A stretch of DNA of 64,000 nucleotides from Harmonia axyridis (GCF_914767665.1 NC_059506.1:3968001-4032000), one strand, 5' to 3'. Counted from the stretch's first letter, positions 45,196-57,319 are shown. Notes: a model not told the origin generated them from the letters alone. Numbers and translations are program-made.

Positions 45196-46051
45196 CATAA
45201 TAAGATGATTTTGAGGTCATACAACACACATTAAAAATTGAACACGTATTATAATAGAGATTATAATAGAAAATTTTCACGTCCTCAACCCCAAACTAAT
45301 CGACAGAATATATTAGCGTTGTGACTTATAATGGATATTTCTTTTTGGGTTTTATATATCCCACTTATTTCCTCCCCTAAGGGAGTGCCGTACCTAAGTA
45401 CGGCACTGAAACCGGGCGATTTCCAAAATTTGTATTGTCAGCCCTGAATTCTGAGTGTGCGAATTTATTTCACTCGTATTAAAAATATCTTTCCTCTACA
45501 TATTCTGTACTCATATTTATCAGCATCAATATAAAATATTTAATAAATGACAATTTTAATCTATCAGTATTCAATCTTTAAGTATACCATGAAGGGTTCG
45601 GGATAGAATCTCAAAGTAGGTTTTTGAGTGGCTAAAAGTCTACGAAATTTCAGTATGAACTCTGACGTCATGACGTCGCTAAATTAAATCTATCTATCTA
45701 AAAAGAATCCAAACATCTATTGATACCCTTTTTTCACTATTTCCACGAATAGTATTACAGAACATGGACAGGAACAAAATTTCAATCACGTTAGTCGAAG
45801 TAGAATTCTTGGTGGGGTGTATCTCAATCAGAAAATTCAATGTACTGTAATTCTGATCCTGTGTCTGCTATAGAGAATATGACGTGAGGAACAAAAGTTA
45901 TATCTTGACTTTCTTTGCCACTTAAGAGTGATTAAAAACATGTAGATAATGAAAATAATTTTATTATTTTTTATTCATGTATAAACCAATAAACATATAT
46001 TGTTTATGTTTTTGAATTGGTCCTTCATTTCGTATGCAATTTTTATACTGT

Positions 46052-49000
46052 TCACAATATTGGATGTGGAAATCTTGGTTTTTGGACCTGCAAAAATAAA
46101 TCTATGAGTAAAATAATTTTTGTGTTCATTTGGAAATAGTAATAACTTACATGACATTAAGATGAGAGTAAATTTGAACACTGATCAAAAATTGTAAGGA
46201 ATTTTCCTTTTTCATTTTATGCAGAAATGAGATGAAAGAAGAAATGAATAATTGTAAAATAGACTACATATTTTCGCATCTATTTTGTGTTGATTATTTT
46301 TAAGAACAAAAAAAAACCAAAACCAAAATCTAGGGCCGGCGCGAGTAATTTTAGCGTATGAAACAAATAATTTGTCAGCACCCTTGCTGAAAAAGTTTCA
46401 ATAATAATATGTGTCTGCTGAAAATTGAAAATATTTGGCATTCAACAGTAATGCTGACCCTGACAAAATCGACAATAATTTTATTATCCATTTGACGATT
46501 GAACATTTCTGCATCAAATAATTCAACTTCGAAGGTCGATAGCTTGGAATTCATGAATTTCAATGAATTTCGTTTCCATTTGGAGAAGTTTTGTGGTCCA
46601 TGAAACTAGAATGATTTCTGAATGGAAGTAAGGAGATTGGACCAAACCGCTCGATCTTTTTTCCAGTGAATTGAACAGGGTATCTGAATAACACCAAAAA
46701 AATGTAAGGGGTGATTCTGTGATGAAAATTATGAAAAAAGTTACACTCCTACGAAGATTCACAAAAAATTGTTTCTCCTTTTATTTTTGAAAAATTCCTA
46801 ATGTGTAGTTTCCTTGAAAAATACTATTTACCAAGTTTCGTGTCTTCAGCTCAATATACAGGAATTAAAAAAACAATTTTTTTTCTATCTTCTGGGGCTG
46901 TAACTTTTCCGAGCGGGGGTTTTCAAAAAATTTTAATTAATTTTCATCACAGAATCATCTCTTACAATTTTTCTGTGTTAGTCAGATACACCCTGTTAAT
47001 TTTTTTTTCAATTTCTGGTGAAACAGTAGGAAATGCAGGTAGGTACTTCAATAATTATTTTTCATTGAGAAACTTACCTTCACCAAGGAGTCGACAACCT
47101 TTAATTTTTGAGCATCGTTACCAGCAACTAGAGAGGATGTTTTCGGACCTTCGGGGATCTGTAATTTTCAAACTTCAAAATCCAACTGACCAAATGCAAT
47201 TCATATGTATGTTATTTCGATTTTAAAATATATTTGAAAATTTTTGTTTTGTATTCGATTCGGTTTCAGACCTGACCATCTTTCAGGACTCGAATGATAT
47301 AATAAATGATTAGACTCTAGTTTCAATCTTTATCATATATATGTGTTCTGTTCTACAAATATAGGGTGCTTTTTTTCGAGGTATATAACTTTAAGTTGGC
47401 AATACTGTTCAAGATGGCGACCGATTCAACAGTTGTCAAGTGATTCATTCTCAGTTTGGTTTGGCAATTCATCATGAATAGACTCACGCCTGAACAACGC
47501 TTGCAAATAGTGCAATTTCATTTCGAAAATAATGGTTCTGTGCGGAATACGTATCGCGCACTACGTCCATTTTATTTTGTTTAGCGATGAAGCGCACTTC
47601 TGGTTGAATGACTACGTCAACAAACAAAACTGCCGCATTTGGAGTGAAGCTAATCCTCAAGTGAATGTCGAAACACCGTTACATCCAGAAAAACTGACCG
47701 TTTGGTGCGCTTTATGGGCTGGTGGAATCATTGGTCCGTACTTCTTCAAAAACGATGATGGCCAGAACGTTACAGTCAATGGTGATCGGTATAGAGCCAT
47801 GATTGCTAACTTTTTCATTCCTGAATTGAACAACCATGATGTCCAGGAGCTGTGGTTCCAACAAGACGGCGCAACATGTCACACAGCTCGTGCCACAATC
47901 GATTTATTGAAAGACACGTTTGGTGACCGCCTAATTCCACGTTTTGGACCTGTGAATTGGCCTTCAAGATCTTGTGATTCAACACCGCTAGACTACTTTC
48001 TATGGGGCTATGTAAAGTAATTGGTCTATGCGGATAAGCCACAAACCCTTGATCATTTGGAAGACAACATTCGCCGTGTTATTGCCGATATACGGCCACA
48101 AATGTTGGAAAAAGTCATCGAAAATTGGACGTCCAGATTGGACTACATCCGAGCCAGCCGTGGCGGGTGGACCCTTCAACGAAGATATTTATTCAATTCT
48201 GCGTTATGCTCTAGTGACTCTTGGCTTTTCCAAGAGATGGATGCACATCTCTCGGAAAATTGAAACTACTTGGGATATAAACCCAACCGTGCTTCGCTCT
48301 CAAGATGAAAGGTGTATATGTCAGGGATCACAGTGTCCATAACTGATGATTCCATCTGTGAAGACGTTTTAAATTGATTGAGATGAGAAATCTTCGCCAA
48401 AATGTATCAAAAAAGAAAAACATCAAGCATTACCTATGTTTTGTAATAAACTGTGAAAAATGTACTTTACCTCATCAGGAATGTTTGCAAAGGGTGATAG
48501 TTGTGAAGAAACAGTATTCTGTAATTGTAAAGGATTCAATAATTAGAAATGAAATGAAAACTCTATTTAATTAGAAAAAGATGATTGAAAATTGAAGTGA
48601 TATATTATATAATATATTTTAAATTTTGAATGTGTTATGAAGGTACGAGTTCAAAAATGTGTTAATGAATTTCTCAAAACGAATCACCTCGATCTGAGGC
48701 TTATGAAGATCTCAAGAAGAATTTTCAGTATATCTCCAGAGATTCTCAATGAAAAAACCAATAGAGTTTTTTCGTTGCATACAAAAAAATCCAACAAATG
48801 TCGACTGAAAATATACGTGAACCTAAAGAAATAGTTCGGATATGCAGTTGATAATTTCAATCATCTTTTGCCATATTTCAAAGAAGAAAATCTCTCTAAT
48901 GGAAGAATTTTCATCTGCTTTGTGAATGAAATATATTTCAATCATCTTCTGCCATATTTCAAAGGAAAAAATCTCTCCAATGGAAGAATTTTCATCTGCT

Positions 49001-49103
49001 CTGTGAATGAAATATATTTCACACAAGAAAAAGTAACATCTGACAATAATCTTACCACTGTAACTAAAACAAGAACGACGATGAACAACAATGTTAGCTT
49101 CAT
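46052..49103 (-). CDS. Small secreted peptide, gene B (3 exons)
   Basis: Minus-strand exons 49103-49056, 47158-47078 and 46087-46052, phase 0, give 54 residues. Exon 1 is MKLTLLFIVVLVLVTV, identical to gene A. Exon 2 (27 codons) starts IPEGPKTSSLVAGND and ends KLKVVDSLVK. Exon 3 reads VQKPRFPHPIL and stops. Length differences from A are multiples of three. There are no cysteines, and the product is rich in Lys and Pro near the end. Intron 1 contains a truncated DD41D element and an 81-bp tandem duplication. In exon 3 a second frame is open for 36 codons beyond the acceptor, but phase-0 splicing and the shared VQK start support the short version. It is a recent paralogue of A; function unknown. 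Confidence 0.8.
47364..48166 (+). mobile_element. DD41D mariner-like element, internally deleted and 3'-truncated
   Basis: Begins GGGTGCTTTTTTTCGAGG. It shares the same HTH-to-FSDEAHF deletion junction as the 15.1- and 17.8-kb copies. The catalytic boxes FSDEAHFWLNDYVN, QQDGATCHT and STPLDYFLWG are present (the usual CDLTP reads CDSTP), with an in-frame stop after GYVK. The 3' end is lost after GCCAGCCGTGGCGG. It lies in intron 1 of gene B. Confidence 0.85.
48854..49015 (+). repeat. 81-bp tandem duplication in gene B intron 1
   Basis: ATTTCAATCATCTTTTGCCA at 48854 repeats at 48935 as ATTTCAATCATCTTCTGCCA. Gene A has a single related unit, so this duplicated after A and B split. Confidence 0.88.
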
Positions 49104-49115
49104 ATTGATGGTACT

Positions 49116-49210
49116 ACCGATCTCGATTGAAATATTTTTCTTTAAATACCCAAGTTTTGAAATAAAAAGTTAATATGAAACTGACATGATGGTGAAAACG
49201 TGATTCCAAT
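49116..49210 (-). promoter_or_regulatory. Gene B promoter
   Basis: On the minus strand GAATCACGTTTTCACCATC, then TATTTAAA from 49148, then TCGGT at 49120-49116. TATA-to-initiator spacing is again 30 bp. The initiator has one change from gene A. Confidence 0.74.
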
Positions 49211-49270
49211 AATGAATGAATTCGTTTATACTGTATATAATACAATGTGATTTGAATTTTTTTATGGCGT

Positions 49271-49734
49271 TCTTTGTTGGAATACCTCTAATAATTCAAA
49301 TTATGAAGTTGATTAATAACCCATTATGGGTCTCTCCGTCCATCATATTCATAATACATGACATAAGAAGGCAAATGTCAGGAATAGGATTTGATGAAAA
49401 TAAATATAGACCACTTTTTATTCATGAGTAACTTCTTGAAGCCAAAATTTCGTAAAAATAAACTGTTCCCTTTTGAAGGCAATAAAAAATATTGTCAAAA
49501 ACTGAAACGTACAAAAATCTTCAAAATTAGGATACATAACCTTCCGAAATTTGAAACGAATGGAGACAATCCAAACTGCTGTGATCACGTTTTAAATACA
49601 CACACTGAAATCAAATAGCACAAAAATGTTATATCAATCAATATGAAAAATCTACCAACTTACATCAAATGTCAAAAACGTTATGAAAAAATATTAAAAT
49701 CATAAAATAATGTATTACCAACGAATATTCATGC
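49271..49734. other. Upstream flank of gene B, no gene recognised
   Basis: AT-rich sequence with only short, uninformative open frames. Confidence 0.5.
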
Positions 49735-50990
49735 TTGATTATTCATGAGTAGTCATGAATATTCAACTATTCGTTGATTATTCAGTGATTATTCAATGAT
49801 TATTCAGTGATTATTCAATGATTAATCAGTGATTATTCAATGATTATTCAGTGATTATTCAATGAATATTCAGTCAATATTCAGTGATTGAACTTATGTT
49901 TTAATGAACCAATAAAATCCGAGCGTTTTGATGAGTGAATATACCCTTTGTGACGTGGTATAATCGTTTTGGTGTTTTGCCTCTCGCCATATACGCTCTA
50001 TTAGTGTGACGTCACACACCGCCATTTTTGCATAGTTCTCCTGCCAGTGTTCGGAATCCAAACAAATAAATTGTCATTCAAATAAGTACGGTCTCGTTGA
50101 AGGAATTGGCTTATTTTCATAAATAAGAGTATTTGAGGAACGATTTCAGTATTAATTGATAGACAGAAGGAACGAGGTTGATACTAGTAACTTTGAATCC
50201 TGTATCATTCCCCAGATTTTGTAAAAAGCCGTGTTTATTAGTTGAATCTCAAGTTCGAACTTACGGCATTAATCTTGTTTCTTCTGTCTATCAATTAATA
50301 GTAAAATCGTTCCTCAAATAATCTTATTTATCAAAATTAGCCAATCTCTTCAACGACAACGTACTAATTTGAATGACAATTTGTTTGTTTGGATTCCGAA
50401 CACTGACAGGAGTTTATTTATAATTTTAATTCAATTGTATCTATCAATTTCAATATTATGTAATTTCCAGTAATTTTAATATTAATAAAATGATTTGTCC
50501 GTAGTGAATCACAAAACCTTGTTTTAACGCGCAACTTTAGTTTTAGTGGGATTTCAATGTTTATTTACATCTCAACTATTCTTTTGTTATCTATGTAAAA
50601 CATTTTTTTGGTGAATAAACTTATACCGACTTATTATTATTATTATTATTATAATCATTCCTGAATAGTGAGTCAAGTGATCATTCAAACTTTCATTCGT
50701 AACTTCATAAATATCCAACTACTCACTGAATAGAAAACTATTCACTGAATAATCAGTGAATACTCAACTATTCACTGATTATTCATGAATAGAAAAGTAG
50801 TCATTGATTATTCAACTATTCAGTGAATACTCGACTATTCACTGATTATTCATGAATAGAAAAGTAGTCATTGATTATTCAACTATTCAGTGAATATTCA
50901 TGATTATTCGAATAATTCAAAATGCAATTATTCGAATAATTATTCAATGATTATTCGAATATTCAAATTATTCATTCATGATTCCCAGCC
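49735..50990. repeat. 1.25-kb palindromic repeat with TGATTATTCA arrays at both ends
   Basis: The left end (49,735-49,885) is an array of TGATTATTCAA-like 10-11-mers. The right end (50,712-50,985) has the inverse units (GAATAATCAGTGAATA). Inside, 50,036-50,171 and 50,283-50,415 are inverted copies that include TTCGGAATCCAAACAAATAA and ATTGATAGACAGAAGGAAC. There is no coding content. It lies at the symmetry centre of the flanking inverted duplication. Confidence 0.88.
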
Positions 50991-51835
50991 CTAGTTTGAA
51001 CCCTTGTCATCTGGATCGCATCTGTTCCCTCTAACCACTGTTCTGCCAACATCACTAATAACTAAGCAGGTACAAACGATCTAAACCCAAAATTCAGTAC
51101 AGATGTGCTAAGCGGCGTTCACAGAGCCCATATAGTAACTAGGAACTCAGGTTTTATGTTTAAAAAGGAAATTCAAATCAAAGGGAAAATACTAGGACAG
51201 ATCCTTCAAGGAGATGCGCTTCTCTTTGAGGGATGTGTCCTTAAACTTTTGCACAGATTGGATCGTTAGAATTATGTTAGTTTGTTAATTATTAATAAAT
51301 CCTATATTCTGAGTGAATAAATTTTTGAATTCCTGTAAGAGTTTATTTGTAAATAGCAAATGTTCGTTAACTTCCAGTTAAAATTTTATTGATAATGAAT
51401 TTATGTTATTTGTGAAGATAACGGAAGTTCGTATAAATTATTTATAACCGAAATATATTAAATATTATCAAATACAAATATTTTATTCTCTAATAATGAA
51501 TTTTTTTGAATGCATAATTCAACTATTAATGAATATATTAAATATAATTCTGCTTCAATAGTTGTGAATAAATAACCTCCAAATAAGTGTTTTATTAATA
51601 AAAAAAGTATGGAGTCATATTGTGAGGTGAGTCCTCTGGAAGTAGTCGTGCTTTCATCGCACAAAAAAAAATCATTCGCCTGATTTTTGGCTTAAATCTT
51701 CAAGGATTCTATAAAGAACAACATTTAGTCACTTCCTTGTAGATATACATCTAGAACTGTCATATGTCTTTTATATTATAGACTTAACATTTCATTAAAA
51801 ACAGATCCGACCATTGGGATTTTGCGAGCATAAAA
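50991..51835. other. No gene recognised
   Basis: AT-rich sequence with no recognised frame, RNA or terminal repeat. Confidence 0.45.
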
Positions 51836-51839
51836 CTAC

Positions 51840-52400
51840 AATTTCAAGTTTCGTTAGATATTTCGTATTAAAATCGTAGTTAGAACTTAGAGTGAAATAG
51901 CTAAGAAAAAAATGGGGAAACTACTGACTTGAACTCAAGATCTTCAAATTAGAACCTATATTTTTTATTACTTCTGTCATTTTTACGTATAAAAGAAAGA
52001 AAGAGCAAACCCTATACCTGAAGTGAAAACTTTAATAGTTATCGAGAAAGAACTTTGAATGATAAAAAACGGCAATTTCTAACTGTGTGTTGTAGTCTGT
52101 GACTTTCGTGAAACAACGAATATTGGGATTTTGAGAATGTTGAGGAATCCATAAACCAATTAAATTTTCAATTACGATTAATAACTCACGAAATTTAGTT
52201 TCGTTCTGTGTTTTCCGGAATTCACTGACTACTCCAGACGCAGTTAGAAATTGCGGTTCCTACTCATTTAAAGTTCTTCCCCGATAACTCTTTAAGTATT
52301 CAATTTAGGTATAGGGTTTATTTAAGTAACCCCCTCTTTTTATAGATAGAATTGAAAATAAAACTTGTAGGTTCTAATTTGTAAATCTTTAGTTTTGATG
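51840..52400. repeat. Second inverted repeat, arms of about 150 bp
   Basis: The segment 51,950-52,100 (CAAATTAGAACCTATATTTT through GGCAATTTCTAACTG) is mirrored at 52,237-52,391 (CAGTTAGAAATTGCGG through AGGTTCTAATTTG). The arms are diverged. No target duplication was resolved. Confidence 0.75.
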
Positions 52401-52921
52401 AATAGAGCTATCCAAGTTCATGATCTTTTGATAAAAACCCTTGACCCTGTGAATTTTCAATCCAAATCGCAAACAGTATCCAAATTGCAAACAAATTTGC
52501 AGAATCAAAATTGAAAAAGGTTCTTTCGAAAAAAACGTCTTCTGCAGAAATATTCAACAAATTCCAACAATTTTTCCATAAGAATCCCATTAACTCATTA
52601 ACTGTTTGGTTTTCACCCAGAGTATGGCATTTTACTCCAATTGTCAAAAACGCTATCTAAAGATGCAATAGTATACTGGGTGCGCCATTTGGAATGAAAA
52701 AGTAGTAGTCTGTTTTCGGTATAACCGGAAGTTGTGGAGATCTGAAAATATTTTAGGATGGAATTCCGGAATGGATAAGAAAAACAGCTAATTATATAAT
52801 TTATTAATAATTTTTAATGAACATCACTTATTCTTATAATATTCGAAAGTAGGATTATTTTACCCATTTCAATTTTGTTCTGTTATATCTAGAGCTATGT
52901 GAATATTTTGCTGTCTCCAAT

Positions 52922-55900
52922 CTAGCCACTTTGAGATGAATTTGAAGTGCCGGGTTCCTGAATCTAAAAAACAATAGTTATTCATATATGATAAAAACAC
53001 ACAAAATGTCCGGGAAACATAAATAGTCTCCGCAAACTGAGATTAGAGCCAATTATTCATACAGAGAAAGTATTTTTATGCCAAAATATTTGAGAATGTA
53101 GCAGAAGTCACAAATGTTTTACAATTTTTCTTTCTATCGAGTGTACTTTGTGGTAGTTAATTTCAAATAGAATGAAAATAATTACTTAGTTTTCTGTAAA
53201 TGATCTGGTAGATATTACTTATAGAAAACAAGGTATTTATTTTAATTCCATTTTTCATTCTTATTCCATTTAATGAGTGGAGTAGATTAAGCTACCCTTC
53301 GCCCTAATATTATGTATTATGTTTTTTACAGATAAAGAGTTTATTGAGTATAATTATTATATGACACTAAGTATGATAGAGTATTAAGTAATTTTTTGGA
53401 TTCCATGTGTCTTTCGTGATTTTGAAAATTATCTCTTTGAAAATTACTCAATGGGTTAATAGTACCTAACTCGGCTGAAAGTTGAATTAGTTTCTTGGTC
53501 TGTGCAAATTTTGAGTATATGTAGAATATTTAATTAACTTTATTGAAACTGAAATTAACTGACCTATAGTTTTATGTTAGCGTACTAAAAAAAATATATT
53601 TTCTCATCACCTTTATCAGCGAGTTTATTACTTTCAATCCTCTACTTGCGCTGTTGTTTGCAATCACGGAAACGGAATCCGGAACTCTGGAAATCGCAGT
53701 TCTCTGTAATTCATAAAATTCAAGCATTCTTATTGATTCTCAGCAACCGAAGATAATAATCAGATCAAAACGTTGAAAAGTTACATAAAGGGATCTGGAC
53801 CATGAAGTGAGGATTGATATAGAAAAGCAAACAGCAGGACTGCTCAGAAAAATAATAGTATATGGCAAATTCCGTAACGTCTTCCAAATCATATTTAATT
53901 TGCCCATTAATCCTGAATGATTAATTCAATGTGTCCCTATACAAAACTATACTAGTTCTTTTCAATTGGTTGACAAAAAGGAGCTTGAAATTTTGTCTCC
54001 ATATGAACAACAGGATAAATACACCAGAACAGAAACAAAAACAGGGATCAATCATCTAGTTATGCCGTAATGTGAATGAAGAAGAAAAAGGCAATGAAGA
54101 ATCAAAAACTGAAGAAGTAGCAAAATGACAGAACCTTCAAGGGTTGCGAATTGGCACAAAAAAATAGCGCGCTTAATGAAGAGAAATTTAGATTTACAGT
54201 AAACTATTCAAAACCTTGAAAATAGTCAAACGGAAAGAACTAATGTAAAGGAAGACCCTACTGAGTTAAGTGCTACTAATTCAAATAACAAGAATAGAAG
54301 AAAAGAAAAAAAACTTCTGAATTTCACTGATATTCGGAGGTATCGATAGATGAGTTATGACTGAGAAACTCCTGACGATGCACACAGAAGTTGGAGAAGA
54401 AACGTCAAGTGAAAAACTAGAGAAGACATATTGAGTGTTCATTTCAACGTATGGGAGAATATGCAAAAAGCGTAATAAGTTCCAGCCAGAAAAACTAACA
54501 ATATGTATATATTCACGAGACCCATATACAACCACAACTTACACATTTTTAACTTTTTGTCAACTTTGTCACAACATTTCTGATATTTTGTAGCTGAATA
54601 ATCATCATAATATATCCCATAAAGAAGTCTGCATCATGTTCATAGGATTATAAACGACAAATTATCCATAACTTCTACGAGTATAAATGTACGATCCAGT
54701 TATTATTCCCTGTAACGAATTGAGATGGTCAACCGGATGCTTGGAGACCTATTAGTTTCTTTTAGTGTCGAGGGCATGACAGTTTCAATCGATTTACAGG
54801 GAACGAATTGTTATTGTACATAATGTAAAAAGGATGTGTAATTCTTCGGGGTGTCGAAGAATGTGTCATGTCGGTTGTAAAACTTAAGAGATTTACTGGG
54901 TTTGGGAAAGTTCTAGAACAAGACGGTTGTACCAGATGTGTTACATCTGTTTCTCAGGTTCTAGTCCTTCTAGAATATTCGATTTCCAGGAATCCGCGCA
55001 GATCTTTGGGGGCGGTACGGCAAAAGCCCTTATTGGACTAGGGGATGGTACCTTTCCCCTAAGGGTGTGGTCAAACCGAGAGAAGGCAGGTCTATATTCG
55101 AGAGAGGGTAGTTCCAATCGGAAGAGAGCAGAGTTCAAATTAGAATAGAAAAAATCAAGTTCGGTCGGTCAACTTAAGACGTACGAGGTAAAGACGGTTC
55201 GCGGACTAGATTAAGACGACTCGCAAACAAATCAAAGACGAGACGACCGAAAACTTGAAGTACGACGAAGACGTGATAATCGAAGACGTTTCGAGTATTA
55301 AAACTAGAGTTGAAGACGAATTTAAATTCCGTAGTGAGAAACTTGTTATTAGGACGTTATTAGGATCTTCTCAATACTGAGTTTGTACTGTATAATTGTG
55401 ACTTTGTAAATAGATGTAAATAATTCAAAGGAGTTTAATTATTACAAATCCAACAGAGTCACGGAGAAAAAGACGAAAGGTCAGGTAATCGAATCATACC
55501 TCTAGACGATCGATTAACCAAGCCTACATACCTATTGTTCAAATGAATGTAGCTTGGAAAATTGATGAAAATTATTTCATTATTTTATGTTTGGGCACAG
55601 AAAAATTTCATAACTTACCATTATAACTATATCTTTAACATCCCTTGTCGTTCCTGAACCAGTAATTTGGATGCTGGAGGAAATATTAGTCTGGAATTAT
55701 GGAAATTTGTTGATGAGAAACAGGAGTCGTAAATATACGTCAAATTAATATTTCTGAATGAAATACATTTCACCAAGTAGCAGAAATCACAATATGCAGA
55801 AGAAGTGGCGTACTTCGACTGACGTTGGATTAAAATTTTATTCCCATCTATGTTATGTATTACTATTTTTAGGAAAAGTGAAAAAAGGGCATTAAAATAT

Positions 55901-56488
55901 GTTTGGAATTTTTTTTAGATAGATGGATTTAGTTTAATAACGGCATTACAGCATTCAAGGTGAAATGTCGTAGGTAGACTTTTCTTTTCCCCGCTCAAAA
56001 ATCAACTTTGAGATTCTATTCCGAACTTTTCATGGTATACTGAAAGATTGATAGATTAAAATTATCATATATTAAATATTTTATATTTATGCTGATGAAT
56101 AAGATTTTAGTTTAGGTATGTAGATGAAAATTGAATCGAAAACAAGCAAAACTTATTCTTAATATGAATGAAATAAATACGCACAATCATAATAATAGCA
56201 TCGACTCTATAGCAAAAGGTTGACAATACAAATTTTAGAAATTCCTCGGTTTGGTTTGCGATTTTAAGATAGATAGAGCTGGCATCTCCGATTCATGGAC
56301 GTCATGCCATTACTGAAGAAATACCATAATCGAGACCATAATATAAAATACCTGAATGCAGTAGGTAAAGGCATACATGAATCTTGTATATTATGAAACC
56401 TAACTATTCGTAAAAATTTTTGATGTGTCAAGAAACATACCACTGCTACCAAAATAAGCAACACTATGACAAAAGATGTTCTGTTCAT
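52922..56488 (-). CDS. Small secreted peptide, gene I (3 exons)
   Basis: Minus-strand exons 56488-56441, 55690-55619 and 52963-52922, phase 0 (donors GTATGT and GTAAGT), give 53 residues. Exon 1 is MNRTSFVIVLLILVAV. Exon 2 starts TNISSSIQITGSG and ends RDVKDIVIM, aligning with VDSLVK in the others. Exon 3 reads IQEPGTSNSSQSG and stops, a diverged form of VQKxxxP. The product is Ser/Thr-rich and less basic than the others. A solo-LTR-like repeat and other AT-rich sequence fill the 2.7-kb intron 2, so the exon-3 assignment is weaker than for A, D, E and H. It is the intact mirror partner of relic G. Confidence 0.66.
53000..54833. other. Gene I intron 2, no gene recognised
   Basis: Low-complexity AT-rich sequence. 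A lysine-rich stretch near 54,080-54,300 (plus strand) could be decayed gag-like sequence, but no motif supports it. Confidence 0.4.
54836..55446 (+). repeat. Solo-LTR-like sequence
   Basis: Starts TGTAATTCTTCGGGG and ends AATTATTACA. It is GC-richer than its surroundings, has a TATAATTG box and TGTAAATAG near the 3' end, and contains many AAGACG and GAAGACG repeats (55,160-55,320). No matching target duplication or partner LTR was found. Confidence 0.35.
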
Positions 56489-56494
56489 TTTTTA

Positions 56495-56606
56495 GTAGGT
56501 ACTTGAGGTAGGTATCAAGTGTTGCTTAAATACCTGAATTTACCAAAAGTTATGGAATAGGGGATCAGTAAAAAACATTCAATAGTGGAAACGTGACTAG
56601 AATAAT
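56495..56606 (-). promoter_or_regulatory. Gene I promoter
   Basis: On the minus strand CTAGTCACGTTTCCACTATT, then TATTTAAG from 56532, then TCAAGT about 28 bp on. Confidence 0.68.
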
Positions 56607-57022
56607 GCTTGTTTCATCATCATAAGATTTTATAATAAGATGAATAATTTTGCATAACATTGAAAAGTTCACATCTGATGACAGATTTCGGTATTTGGAA
56701 AAACCCAATCTAAAAATTTTCACTTAACAACATATCTTTGGACCAAATTTTTGTGGTTGCTTTCTTCCATAATAAGTGATCTTCAATAAGAGGTTCCATA
56801 TGGATATAAATCAAAAAACGATTATATTTTTAGAGAAATCGATTGATGTTTATTAAATTGTGGGAGGAAAGTACGCCATTAACGATGGAGAATGATATCA
56901 ACCAAATTACTGTCACGGCTACGGTTGCAGCACCATATCATTTTCATGAAATTTTCCATAACCAATTCGCAAATTTATATAAAAAACGGTGTAATGCTTA
57001 ATTCTCGAGATCAACGATAAAT

Positions 57023-57229
57023 CTACAAACCTGGGTTTTCATCAACACTACGATCTACAGCAGCAATATTACCAGTTATTCTTGAGTGACGCTCACGGTT
57101 TCGATTATTCACATCACCAACTTGACTGAAAAGCTTGAATTTTTCGACCAGTTTTATATTGCCAGCCGAGAAGGTGCTCCAAGACGACCAAAAGTGCTTT
57201 TGTTTTGCAATCTCCAATATTTTCACCAT
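57023..57229 (-). pseudogene. DD41D/mariner-like HTH-linker fragment
   Basis: The frame ends with NRNRERHSRITGNIAAVDRS followed by VDENPG, the linker between the two helix-turn-helix motifs of this transposase lineage. It corresponds to sequence just before the 764-1045 relic and is absent from the deleted copies. It is short and isolated. Confidence 0.6.
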
Positions 57230-57319
57230 TTTTGTAGTGAATTTAAATTATATTTGAAGCGTGTATCCTTCCCTTTTTATAATTGGTGTAGTTTCCACTT
57301 GTCTAATGTCGAAAGATGA

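Larger units (their letters stand above)
39140..45850 (+). repeat. Left arm of a large inverted duplication
   Basis: Contains peptide genes F and G in the order F-G on the plus strand. The right arm (about 55,800-62,600) has H then I in the same relative order on the minus strand. Mirror matches are visible at the F/H exons and promoters, at the exon-3 regions (43,512 and 60,417), the flank at 43,660-43,740 against 60,190-60,290, the G/I promoters, and 45,560-45,850 against 55,800-56,050. Confidence 0.82.
45880..49270. repeat. Segmental duplication, copy 2 (contains gene B)
   Basis: Collinear with 6,230-10,000. The left junction at about 45,880 cuts off the F-G/H-I mirror homology. Confidence 0.88.

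Noticed and set aside
46801..47226. 141-residue plus-strand frame
   Set aside because: It runs antisense across exon 2 of gene B and its introns. The matching frame in the gene A copy (7037-7339) is shorter and not conserved in length.
49735..49885. CRISPR-like regular short repeats
   Set aside because: Units are 10-11 bp with no spacers, the genome is eukaryotic, and the array is part of a palindromic AT-rich repeat.
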